Position numbers and translations under genes: made by a program. From the NCBI RefSeq assembly GCF_016405985.1, contig NZ_JAEFCF010000029.1, forward strand, positions 1 through 64,000: a stretch of 64,000 nucleotides of DNA. The letters are read 5' to 3'. Shown here in pieces: positions 25,601-33,290 of the stretch. The stretch is from Paracoccus sp. IB05 (GTDB taxonomy: Bacteria; Pseudomonadota; Alphaproteobacteria; Rhodobacterales; Rhodobacteraceae). The notes beneath the pieces are model-generated. The model was given only the letters and a program-made list of their open reading frames with translations, was not told the origin of the DNA and did no database searches. Numbering within the stretch: position 1 is the first letter of the stretch; each line of letters opens with the position of its first letter.

Positions 25601-25780
25601 AACGGGTATCCATTTTCCATCGCTACGGCGACGGATGGCGCCATTGGCGGACAGATGCTCCAACTCGGCAATAACTGCCATACGCCCATCGTGCTGAAAT
25701 GCCGTGCCCAGAAGGACTTGAAGCTCCTCGACAGTTCGTCCGCGCGGGAACGCCTGAATTGTGCGCAATACGGCTGACAT
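22631..25780 (-). CDS. UPF1-like SF1 helicase with C-terminal Vsr/DUF559-like nuclease domain
   Basis: A 1049-residue protein. There is an N-terminal winged-helix-like region (RTVEELQVLL, HLSANGAIRRR), then the SF1 helicase core: Walker A TGPPGTGKSQAIVSIAAS (about 385), DEASQ in LVIFDEASQCDIASALPL (about 665), GDNRQLSFIAQL, QQYRS, VDGFQGQERDVMLFS and NVAISRARA. The last ~100 residues (FDSDWERRLYHALLGRGL, then DLEVDGRLFHEG and RDHQLKSLGWRVRRFW) form a very-short-patch-repair or DUF559-like nuclease. It is the first gene of the five-gene operon. The helicase would unwind nucleic acid and feed or carry the nuclease; in CoCoNuTs an RNA-directed role has been proposed. Confidence 0.8.
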   Translation of the reverse strand: MSAVLRTIQAFPRGRTVEELQVLLGTAFQHDGRMAVIAELEHLSANGAIRRRSDGKWIPVAPPTLKNLKEPRLQDNGAPGERSTLVAAPFSRSVRDIVEAEDLSDGEADSQIEPQALLRYWRSALRADPRGATTEAPDRHGSAWHLVAGRGPILPEKGKTTILTIDLDALSSDFRAALLRREANENALAIGWPIAIGRRSGVPAIWPVGLIAAEWRRADGQLHVEIAANDVLVNPDWLKGAARMTGWRAKDLAEVFVQSDGVGLMGEDFLSRLGDAAAGQIRMKVTGEWAASEVDADSQGIYDATALFLPDDSSFTAGAVRDLDQIAAWPHERLARTALGPVLGLSAPASEKPFPAINVGQVNAEQIAAVRSACHNALTVVTGPPGTGKSQAIVSIAASVLFAGGSVLVASKNHQALDAVEDRIGALASDTPFLVRTLDPARDIDRSFLSVLAEIIAGQDGSARPYDEALFARLCQMAEDRGTALDIMTQRAALECEIADLIERLEARIKHLQSDDIADRGRDAPQTVRGIAKLIAWLRRLFLRQSARNTHPASEGVDIVRELSFRRGERDGLSIPGDTVALSSSIAELAKKLLPVVLKGRTAVSSEKREQLDHAKADLDFHGAKGPLPSDLTQAVVQHRPLWLASVLGTPKRIPLDDGLFDLVIFDEASQCDIASALPLFARARRAVVVGDNRQLSFIAQLGQAQDRNLMQAQGLPVTRMSRYAQSRNSLFDFARRVPGCERILLRQQYRSAGPIVDYISREFYGQALRTAYDPATIRPPKGCKPGLDWTHVLAPMAMDASNVNSAEVAAIVSHLEALLLREGYDGTVGVTSPFRGQVHAIEQAVRSKIPAHKLEAAEFRVATVDGFQGQERDVMLFSPTLGAGSRVSAVTFLQKDHRRLNVAISRARAVAHVFGDLDYARSGKVRTLAALAAAATEPRKRSGEGVFDSDWERRLYHALLGRGLSPKPQYEIAGRRLDFALFGAGDIKLDLEVDGRLFHEGTDGGRKLSDHWRDHQLKSLGWRVRRFWVDELAKDMEACLDLIERDLA

Positions 25781-25910
25781 TAATTCTCGTTGACCCGGAT
25801 AATATTGTGAGCATCTCGGCCACGCTGTAGTTCCCCCTCGAGGCTTTCGGCGCAGACGGATCCATATTCGTCAATAGGTTGCACGTCCGCGTTACTTTCT
25901 CAACGAGAAT
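25781..25910. repeat. 11-bp inverted repeat flanking the upstream region of the helicase operon
   Basis: ATTCTCGTTGA (25781-25791) recurs inverted as TCAACGAGAAT (25900-25910). The 130-bp interval directly precedes the helicase ATG and should contain the operon promoter. Beyond it, 25911-26191 holds no gene I can support; short frames there are broken. Confidence 0.4.
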
Positions 25911-26191
25911 GAGGCGCTGAGCCTGAAAAGCGGTGCCGCCTGAGCATACATGTTTCCAAGCTCGATGCCCCCGGAGCCACGGTATTTCGTTAATTCTTCA
26001 GGTCATCGGCACATCCGCGCAAGACCTCGCCCCGCAGTTCCGGCTCAGCACTCACTTGATTTCACAGCACAAGTCATCGAGATCCTGGCTGCGATCGGCC
26101 AGCGACACTGCTGCCCGATGTCGTCAAGCACAAAGGCATCGGGCTGGATGTCCGGTCTGGCACTGGCAAACGCATGAGGTGCCATGGAAAT

Positions 26192-26602
26192 CTACCAGAT
26201 TCGGCCCTTCCATACCGCAAAATTGTCCAGTCCGACGAAGGCGGTATCCTTGGATACGAGCGGGCACGCCATTTCGATGGCTGTTGCCGCGATCATGCGG
26301 TCGAACGGGTCCGGGTGATCCCACTCCATTGACCCGGACAACATTGCCATCCGGGCCGTATAGGGGGCGATGCGGAACCCCTGGGTGGAGCACAGGCTGT
26401 CGAGGCTGCCCGCATATGGCAACATCTCATCCCACTTGCCTTTCCGCACCTTCAGCGCAATCTCATGGAGGGCGCAGGGCGGAACATGGATCGTTGCACC
26501 GCTTTCGAGCAGGGTTCTGACCCCGGTCGACAGGAATGACGGCGCAACCAACGACCAGGCCAGCACATGGGTATCAATGACGGCATGGCTCAACCGCCCC
26601 AC
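26192..26602 (-). CDS. vapC: VapC-type PIN-domain ribonuclease toxin
   Basis: A 136-residue PIN domain with its acidic metal-binding residues visible: D in AVIDTHVLAW, E in PCALHEIALKVRKGKW, D/D in WDHPDPFDRMIAATAIE and D in LVSKDTAF. PIN toxins of this type cleave tRNA or rRNA under Mg2+ or Mn2+. The start is a GTG at 26602, overlapping the antitoxin gene by 13 bases. The pair stands alone between two large minus-strand defence operons and is transcribed in the same direction. The cellular target is unknown. Confidence 0.88.
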   Translation of the reverse strand: MGRLSHAVIDTHVLAWSLVAPSFLSTGVRTLLESGATIHVPPCALHEIALKVRKGKWDEMLPYAGSLDSLCSTQGFRIAPYTARMAMLSGSMEWDHPDPFDRMIAATAIEMACPLVSKDTAFVGLDNFAVWKGRIW

Positions 26603-26826
26603 TCCGCAAGGTCTTCTTCGCTCATGGGCTCCAGAAAGTCGGGAATGGACCCGGGGCTGACGACGCCTTCCAGAAGGCCCAGCCGCACGCCTGTCCTGGC
26701 CACCGGCACAAGCCGCGCGGCAGGAACGCCGCCCCGGGCGATAATCACCTCCTCACCCGCATCCACCGCAGCAAGAAGCTCTGACAGCTTCGCCTTCGCT
26801 TCGGCGACATTCATCTGCACAGTCAT
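26590..26826 (-). CDS. Phd/YefM-type antitoxin of the VapC pair
   Basis: A 78-residue antitoxin of the prevent-host-death family: the N-terminal DNA-binding part MNVAEAKAKLSELLAAVDAG and EEVIIARGGVPAARLVPV, followed by an acidic toxin-binding tail (PDFLEPMSEEDLAEWGG). The start at 26826 follows GGAGG at 7 bases; the longer frame from 26856 is unlikely. It should block the PIN domain and, with it, repress the operon through the palindrome just upstream. Confidence 0.88.
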   Translation of the reverse strand: MTVQMNVAEAKAKLSELLAAVDAGEEVIIARGGVPAARLVPVARTGVRLGLLEGVVSPGSIPDFLEPMSEEDLAEWGG

Positions 26827-26850
26827 GGCGAACCTCCATGATTTCATATG

Positions 26851-26884
26851 GACCAAGCATGGTCTATGCGGGGTGCGGAGTCAA
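26851..26884 (-). promoter_or_regulatory. Promoter and palindromic operator of the vapBC-type operon
   Basis: On the minus strand TTGACT (plus 26879-26884) and CATGCT (26856-26861) are 17 bases apart, a near-consensus -35/-10 pair. GACCA-N4-TGGTC (26851-26864) covers the -10, so a bound antitoxin complex would block RNA polymerase. The antitoxin start is about 25 bases downstream. Confidence 0.65.
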
Positions 26885-26981
26885 TCTGAAGCGCATGATG
26901 GGTTCTTGCGGGAACGATCCTGATCCGGTTTAGTGCCCGGCACATACCCTGTGGCCGAGATGGACCCGATGGAGCGAGCGA

Positions 26982-29900
26982 TCATGCCTCGACAATCGGC
27001 CGCAGGCCTATCTGTAGCCGCTCAAGATCGAGACCCTCATGGTCAGCCTTCAACCGTGACAATAGCGTCATAAGATCGTCCTGCCGAGGCTGTCCGAAAG
27101 CCAGGCGGTAAAGCGCAACTGAGCGTTTCAGCCAGCCAAGCAAAGCAGCTTCCTTGCTGAATGGCAGCGTCAGGGTAAAACGCTCGACGCTTGTGCTTCC
27201 CTCAAGGAGCCAGAATGGCTCCAGATCACCCGGCCTTGCAGCCATTTGATGGGCTCTCGTGAACATTTGCGCCCAAGGGTCCGACTGCGGATCAGCCTGC
27301 CTCAGCCACCCTGCCTCCTGTTTGGCCAGATTCAGCCGCACGGCGTGGTTTTTGTATCGATGAACGCGGCCTTCACGCTGCTCCATATCAACAGGGTTGG
27401 TTGGCAGGTTCCAATGCACCAACCTATGGCAATAGGGGTGAAAATCGAGGCCTTCCTGCCCGATCGAAGTCGAAGCCAGAACGAACGGCCTGAAGGGAGA
27501 ATTGAAAGAGGATCTGACGGTGTCTGTCCTTTGTGCCGCCCCTCCCTCCTGGGCTTTTTGCAAAAGACGTGTCGCGAAACGGCCGCGCATGTGGAATGTG
27601 TCCGTGATCTGCAGGCGATCCGCGCGCGCCTTATAGGTGCGAAGGCTGATCGTGGCCGGTCGCAAAGAAATCGCCTCTTCAATGGCTTCTGCGATGCGGG
27701 TGACCACCTTGTCAGGGCCGGTATCGGCAAGGCCCTCTGCTTCCAGCAGGATGTGAACATATTCGTCCAGAACCGATTGAAGATCATGGTCCTGGCTATA
27801 GCGCAGGACAGAACGCCAATAGACGCCGCTGCCGTCGCCGCGTAAAAGAGATTGGCTCTCGGGTTGGTTGAAAAGCCCCCGGAAAGCCATTCCAACCTTG
27901 CCCGCCGCGCTTAGAAGCACAGGGTTGTTCAGCTCCATATCTGGCGCAACGCGATGCAAGGCCCGCAGCGCACAGGTGGCAGGGCTGCCAAGAGCAAGGT
28001 CTGTCAGGTGATCGAGAAGCGTGTTCCTTTGTGGATCTCCGATCAGGTGATCCGCGCCCGCGGCATTGGCCAGCGCCACTGTGTGATCCGACCAGGCCTC
28101 TTGTCCATCATCCCTAAGCCCCCCCTGCAATCCGGCCCCCGTCCGTAACCACGCGAGATAGCCAGGCGTCTCTCTGTCAGCCCAGGCGGCGGCGGCCCAA
28201 TCCCAGGTTTCGACCCGGGCGCCATCGCTATCGTCGTCAGAGGGGAAATCCCTGTCAGCCGTCCTCTGTGGCATGGGCCGCTGAGCAAAGAGAATATGAT
28301 CTGCGATGGGCTCCAGATATTGCCGGGCCGCAGCCCGCATCGCGCCATGATCTTGCAATGGCCCCTGCCTGCGCCAGATATCAAGGGGATCCACGGCAGC
28401 GGCCAAAGCTGGCGACGGGATGACCAGCGGCAGTGCCCGCAACCCGGTTAACCTGTCACGGGTGTGGCGGAAGTTCAGCAATTGCGTCTGCTTGGCGAAA
28501 GCCTTTGAATAGGGATGGCCTTGCTTCGCCATGCCCATTGCCCGTTCGCTTTCAAAAGACAAGATCGCAGCTACGGCATCGGGCACCATCGCCCATTGCG
28601 AGAACAGCAGGAGTTTGCTGGCAGCAATACGATCACCAAAGTAGGGCAAGCTGGGCGGAATCCACAACCGCGTCGCGAGGTCGTTCTCAAAGGCAAGCTT
28701 GCAAAGCGCGCGCATGCGGCCATTGGGGATCGCAAGGGGCTTGTATTCCTCGATGCTGTTCAGATCGATCTGGACGTTTTTCGCCTGACGGATCGCAGAC
28801 AAAAGTGCATCGGAGGGGTTATCCTTCTGGGCTTCAAGCTTCTGGCCCAATTTGTAATCGCGAAGGAAGCTGAGCAGGTATGGGGCGGATTTCCAGTATT
28901 CCACGGTGCCGGGTGCATCCGCAGCCTCGGCAACCCTTGCGACAGCCACGGCTTCGAGAAGGTCACCCGGCTCGACAGTGACTGGAATATCAATGTCGCG
29001 CATCATCGCATCGCGGTCCTCCGTCTCTGCCACACGCTCGGTGCGGGCGATGACCTGACGCAAAGTGCCTTCGATCATGGTTTTGAGGGACAGCGCATCG
29101 TCAAAGCCATTCGGCAGGGTTTGAAGCGCCTGACGGAAGCGCCGCATTTCACCTTCGAGCTCGGCACGGATGTCCGCTCCCTTCTCATCAAAGAGAAAGT
29201 CGATGACATCCAGAAACTCCTTGTAATGGTCGCCGGCATCCGCCTCGTCATCGCGCAATGACAGCATGCGGTATGGCGTCGCCGAGAGCAGAAGTATCCT
29301 TGGCAGGCGACCGTTCGACCCGGCGGCGTTAAACAGTCGGCGCGCCAGTTCGGCCGCTTCACCATCCCCCTGCATCACCTCGGTAAAGCGCTGGAACTCA
29401 TCCAGCACAATCAGATCTGGCTCAAGGGCCTCGGCGCTCTCACGGGCGAGAATGCTGCGAAACTCCCCCACAATCGCTTCACGGCGGCGGTTAAGATCAC
29501 GGCTATTTCCGCGCAGCCCTTTGTAGGCTTGTGCGCAGTTCTCAAGCTCGGCCAACAAATCCGGGCGTTTTGAGGTGGCCGCAGCAAATCTAGAGATGAT
29601 GGATTCTTCCAACTCCTGCTGGTCAATCCAGTTCCGCGTTGTGCGCCAGCCATCCGCGCCGGCATAACCTTGCAACATCTTTGCCACGGCGCGGCGGTCA
29701 TCCAGATGCTCCCAGAGCAGGCGCAAAATCAGTGCGCGCTCTTCTTTCATGCCCCCGCCGCTTTTGAGATCCAAAGAGGTGCCAGGGGTCAGGCTGAAGA
29801 AATTGACGCCCTCTTGCTTGATCCCGCCTGCCTTGGCCAGTTCAATTGCCAGCATGGTGAGCCGTGTCGGCAAAACGCGTGCCTGCGTTTCGCCCATCAC

Positions 29901-30173
29901 ATTCAGCCGCGTGACGTTCTGACGGGCAATCGCGCCGTTCGAGCAAATATAGACAATGTCGATGCGTTTGACGCTGGTTTGCAGCGCCTCGATCGTTCGG
30001 GCGATGACCCCACGCGCGATCATTGTTTTGCCAAGCCCGACCTCGTCGGCCACGAGAAAGTGCCGCACGGGATCCGGGTCAGACAGCAAGCGCCGTGAAA
30101 CATAATCCACAGTGGCGCGCTGGAAGGCCTTGAGGCGGCGCAAGGCGGGTTCAGCGGTGAAGCGCTCGGTCAT
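26982..30173 (-). CDS. DEAD/SNF2-type SF2 helicase with phospholipase D and DUF6361 partners
   Basis: A 1063-residue SF2 helicase. It has a short N-terminal region FQRATVDYVSRRLL, motif I in VADEVGLGKTMIARGV (about 45), motif II as LDEFQRF (about 256), motif III LLSATPYRM (about 296), and C-terminal motifs V/VI in IGQEGLDFHPYCHRLVHWNL and EQREGRVHRY (about 904-935). A long insert separates the two RecA lobes. It is the last gene of the ten-gene minus-strand array, and its start overlaps the upstream stop as TAATG. HepA/DISARM-like helicases paired with phospholipase D proteins occur in defence loci. It likely translocates on DNA and hands it to the nuclease partner. Confidence 0.8.
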   Translation of the reverse strand: MTERFTAEPALRRLKAFQRATVDYVSRRLLSDPDPVRHFLVADEVGLGKTMIARGVIARTIEALQTSVKRIDIVYICSNGAIARQNVTRLNVMGETQARVLPTRLTMLAIELAKAGGIKQEGVNFFSLTPGTSLDLKSGGGMKEERALILRLLWEHLDDRRAVAKMLQGYAGADGWRTTRNWIDQQELEESIISRFAAATSKRPDLLAELENCAQAYKGLRGNSRDLNRRREAIVGEFRSILARESAEALEPDLIVLDEFQRFTEVMQGDGEAAELARRLFNAAGSNGRLPRILLLSATPYRMLSLRDDEADAGDHYKEFLDVIDFLFDEKGADIRAELEGEMRRFRQALQTLPNGFDDALSLKTMIEGTLRQVIARTERVAETEDRDAMMRDIDIPVTVEPGDLLEAVAVARVAEAADAPGTVEYWKSAPYLLSFLRDYKLGQKLEAQKDNPSDALLSAIRQAKNVQIDLNSIEEYKPLAIPNGRMRALCKLAFENDLATRLWIPPSLPYFGDRIAASKLLLFSQWAMVPDAVAAILSFESERAMGMAKQGHPYSKAFAKQTQLLNFRHTRDRLTGLRALPLVIPSPALAAAVDPLDIWRRQGPLQDHGAMRAAARQYLEPIADHILFAQRPMPQRTADRDFPSDDDSDGARVETWDWAAAAWADRETPGYLAWLRTGAGLQGGLRDDGQEAWSDHTVALANAAGADHLIGDPQRNTLLDHLTDLALGSPATCALRALHRVAPDMELNNPVLLSAAGKVGMAFRGLFNQPESQSLLRGDGSGVYWRSVLRYSQDHDLQSVLDEYVHILLEAEGLADTGPDKVVTRIAEAIEEAISLRPATISLRTYKARADRLQITDTFHMRGRFATRLLQKAQEGGAAQRTDTVRSSFNSPFRPFVLASTSIGQEGLDFHPYCHRLVHWNLPTNPVDMEQREGRVHRYKNHAVRLNLAKQEAGWLRQADPQSDPWAQMFTRAHQMAARPGDLEPFWLLEGSTSVERFTLTLPFSKEAALLGWLKRSVALYRLAFGQPRQDDLMTLLSRLKADHEGLDLERLQIGLRPIVEA

Positions 30174-32017
30174 TATTTCTTACCATTTGCTTTTGGCATC
30201 ACGGCCTGAAAAGAGGCCCAGAGCTTGCGGAACTCAGGTGGGATCAGCGGGCCGTCCGGCCCCTCGGCATCCCCGAGGCGTGTGATCAGCCGATCGACAT
30301 CTCGCAGTTGCCGCCCATCGCCCGAAAGCGCACGCACGAGATCTTCAAGTATGGGGGCGTCTTGCGCGATCCCGTCCCCCCAGTCAGCACCACCACCGGC
30401 TCCTGCGGCGAGGAGCGTCTTAACGGCGTCAGAGACATCGCCCAAAAGCAAACGTATATAGCGCAGGAATGCTTCCCGGTTCTCGATGATGGCGCGCAGG
30501 ATTTCCTCGGTTCGGTTCTCTGGCAGATCGATCAACTCCGATCCCAGAGTGATGTCGCGGCAAAAACCGGTTTCCCTGTCCTGAAGCCGGAGCCCGATCC
30601 AGCGGGTCACATCCCGCAGGGCGTGGCGCCCCAGCAATATCTCCTTTTGCGAAAGAAAGGTGATATCGACGCCCCAGGATTCTCCCGGAACCAAAGGCCA
30701 TGCGCGCAAACCAAGAGCTTCAGGCACCTTCACCGCCTCCTTCACCGACAGGTAAAGCGTGACGGAGTTTTCTGGGCCAACCTCACAGCGAAGCCGGGGC
30801 GAAGATCTCGCGATCTGACGCAACAGCTCATCGACGCGCCGCTCGGCCTGCTGCTCCAATTCTGTGACATCAGGGGCATGAGGCACGAAATCGCGCAAAA
30901 AGCGCCCAAGGTTTTCCGGTGACATTTGCGCCTCAACCGAGCCGATATCCCGGGTATAGCCAGAGAGTGTTGCAAAGACCTCGACATTGGCGCCGCTCAG
31001 CAATGCCGCCGATGTGGCATTCCCCGAGCCCATCGTGATTTCTGTGCTCGAGTAATGCTCGGTTACAAAGGCTTTGGCATGCAGGCCCCGAACAGGCCCC
31101 TGATTATGCGCAGTCTCCGAAGCATCCTCGCCGTCCTCGGTTTCCGCCATTTCATCCAAAACCCGGATATGGCCAAACTTTTCGAGGGTTTCGCCCGAAA
31201 GCCCCGCCAGTTCCTCCGAACGCCCGAGGAGCCAGGCGTTTTCGGCGGTCACTTTTCCGAGCAGCGCCCCAAGGGCCGCATCGGTCACAAAGGGCGAAAT
31301 GACCCCGAGTTTTGCACCAATCTTCGGGCGCCAGACTGTCTCGCCAAGGCCATTCACCGCGAAGCTGACGCGTCGCATGGTCGGCGGACAGATCCACTTT
31401 GCGCATTCGAGATCTTTCGCCAGCGAGGTCAACATGGTCCGAACATGCTTTGGCGGCTTCTGGCCGGACGCCATATTGGGAAGCGCACGAAGCAGCCCAA
31501 CAATCGGCGCATTCGTGCGATCTGCCTCCGCCCCGATTGTGCCGTCGAGCGCCAAAGACAGATCCCATGACATATCGGTTGTCAGGTTGCGCGACAAAAT
31601 CGCAAGCCTTAGCCGTGGCTCCTCCCGTCCAGAGATCGAAGTGAAGCGCAAGAGCCAGAGCTTGGGATGAAAGGCACCGCCGCGCGGGGCCACGACCTCG
31701 GTCACCGTATCTTCCAGCAGTGCCGTCAGCCTGTTTGCACCGCGCGGGATCCCGGCAATACGCCCGCCTTCGCAGAAGATTGCCACCTTCTTCGCGACAC
31801 GCTCCAGCCCCTCCAGAAGTGCGAGCGGCGTATCGAGTGTCTGCTTGCGGTTTTCTGCCGCGTGGAATGCAAGGGTTGCCGGGATGACCAAGGCCGTCTC
31901 GAAATCGAGCGAATAGGTCGTCGCCACGGCTGCGTCCAACTCATAACCAGGTGGCGCACGCAGTATTTCGCCATAGAGCACGCGGTTTTCAGGGTCGAGC
32001 GCGATATTATCCGGCAC
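30173..32017 (-). CDS. Phospholipase D-family (HKD-like) putative nuclease
   Basis: A 614-residue protein with two HxK motifs of the phospholipase D superfamily. The first is HPKLWLLRFT (about 117), followed by LRLAILSRNLTTDMSWD. The second is LHAKAFVTEHYSSTEITMGS (about 312), followed by GNATSAALLSG. In both the trailing Asp is replaced by the N/D-rich SRN/SGN patch seen in bacterial PLD-type nucleases. The C-terminal half is helical. The start is GTG 32017, with GGAGG upstream inside the end of the DUF6361 gene. It is probably the DNA-cutting subunit for the downstream helicase, as in DISARM-type pairs; activity is inferred. Confidence 0.75.
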   Translation of the reverse strand: MPDNIALDPENRVLYGEILRAPPGYELDAAVATTYSLDFETALVIPATLAFHAAENRKQTLDTPLALLEGLERVAKKVAIFCEGGRIAGIPRGANRLTALLEDTVTEVVAPRGGAFHPKLWLLRFTSISGREEPRLRLAILSRNLTTDMSWDLSLALDGTIGAEADRTNAPIVGLLRALPNMASGQKPPKHVRTMLTSLAKDLECAKWICPPTMRRVSFAVNGLGETVWRPKIGAKLGVISPFVTDAALGALLGKVTAENAWLLGRSEELAGLSGETLEKFGHIRVLDEMAETEDGEDASETAHNQGPVRGLHAKAFVTEHYSSTEITMGSGNATSAALLSGANVEVFATLSGYTRDIGSVEAQMSPENLGRFLRDFVPHAPDVTELEQQAERRVDELLRQIARSSPRLRCEVGPENSVTLYLSVKEAVKVPEALGLRAWPLVPGESWGVDITFLSQKEILLGRHALRDVTRWIGLRLQDRETGFCRDITLGSELIDLPENRTEEILRAIIENREAFLRYIRLLLGDVSDAVKTLLAAGAGGGADWGDGIAQDAPILEDLVRALSGDGRQLRDVDRLITRLGDAEGPDGPLIPPEFRKLWASFQAVMPKANGKK

Positions 32018-33194
32018 GATGAAGGTCCTCCAGATGGCTTTGGGCGATGCTCCATCGGAAGTTCAGCTCTCCGAGGCCAGATGCGCCGCCCCACCGCGCC
32101 AGTGCTGCCTCGTTACGAAAGCGCGACTTACCCTTCTTGAGAAAAATCTCGCGCTCGCGAACCAGCTGACGCGCCTGATCGTCAGCACCTACCTTCATCT
32201 TGCTGCGGCGCACCGCGTCGAGCCAGGCCGCGATGAAGTCTCGGGTCCGGGGCGAGATACGATGCACGGTGGCCGCTGTCAGATCCCAAAGCTCGGCAAG
32301 CAACCAGCCGTCAAACAGCCCCTGGGGCGTATCGTCGGCCCATGTCTTGAGCCGCGCGTCATAGTCCGCGCGCCGATCATGCCAGGCGCTGGCATCTGCG
32401 CCATGTCGCTTGACCGCCTCTTCACAGAGGAGAAGATTGTAAAGCAACGACGCTCCATGCATCAACCGTGAGAAGCGTTCTGCATGCAAAACAAGGGATT
32501 GCAGGTCGGCAGGCCAGTTTTTTCGGTCAGGATGCAGCCAGATGAATTTGCAGTCGACGGTTTTCTGCACGCGAGACAGTAGCGTAAACAGACTGACGGG
32601 TGCCTCTTTTACGAGCCGATCACGCAGGAAATCAGCCTCTTGCGGGGTCATTTGGAAATCGACCTTGAAACCCGGATCTTGCAAAAAACCATCAGGTGCC
32701 GCGGGCAGCCCTGCGCTCCAAAGCTGATGAGCCTCACCGGGGGAGGCCTCGAGGCAGGCATTTCTGCTGCCATCAAACTGCCGAATGCCGAGGCTGCGCA
32801 GGCCCGCCCAATAGACATCGCTGGGCAGGCGTTTCAGGCTCTCGCGTGCTTCGCTCCCAATTACCCCTTTACTCTCGCCGCCCCGATCCAAAGCGTCGAT
32901 CAATCGGATCTCCAAGGCGCGGGCGTAATCCCTTCGGGAAGCCACAGACCCCTTTCCTTGCCCGGCAATCTGATAGATCCAGGGCACAAACATCATATAA
33001 CGTAGCCGCGTCTGGATGGTTGATGTGCCAGGAAACAGCAGATCCGCCACAGCATCACGGATGGCTCCAAGACCGAGTTCGTCGCGACTGTCCTCGGCGC
33101 CGAACAGATCCATGATGCGCCGCGTTCGGTCGCGATCCGCCTGATCAAAATCAACCCATCCGAAAAATGACACGTCCAACCTCGGTTTCTGCAA
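32007..33194 (-). CDS. DUF6361 family protein
   Basis: A 395-residue protein with the recognisable DUF6361 opening (SFFGWVDFDQADRDRTRRIM, then SRDELGLGAIRDAVADLLFP and GTSTIQTRLRYMMFVPWIYQ). The start appears to be TTG 33194 without a clear ribosome site, which is the weakest start in this operon. No catalytic motif is known to me for the family. It is regularly seen next to a phospholipase D protein and a helicase, and here the gene overlaps the PLD gene by 11 bases. A DNA-recognition or adaptor function is a guess. Confidence 0.75.
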   Translation of the reverse strand: MQKPRLDVSFFGWVDFDQADRDRTRRIMDLFGAEDSRDELGLGAIRDAVADLLFPGTSTIQTRLRYMMFVPWIYQIAGQGKGSVASRRDYARALEIRLIDALDRGGESKGVIGSEARESLKRLPSDVYWAGLRSLGIRQFDGSRNACLEASPGEAHQLWSAGLPAAPDGFLQDPGFKVDFQMTPQEADFLRDRLVKEAPVSLFTLLSRVQKTVDCKFIWLHPDRKNWPADLQSLVLHAERFSRLMHGASLLYNLLLCEEAVKRHGADASAWHDRRADYDARLKTWADDTPQGLFDGWLLAELWDLTAATVHRISPRTRDFIAAWLDAVRRSKMKVGADDQARQLVREREIFLKKGKSRFRNEAALARWGGASGLGELNFRWSIAQSHLEDLHRAG

Positions 33195-33290
33195 TATGTT
33201 ATGCGATCAAAAAGAACCGCGAGAATAGCCTTCGGCGAACGCCTCACGCCCTGCAAACTGGCGCTGGATCGAAGGACGGAGCGTGGCCGG

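Noticed and set aside
25911-26191. Transposase remnant or small gene
   Set aside because: Short frames on both strands are interrupted by stops and show no family motif.
26982-33194. Complete DISARM system
   Set aside because: A helicase and a PLD-type protein are present, but no DrmA/DrmB-like proteins or methyltransferase accompany them.
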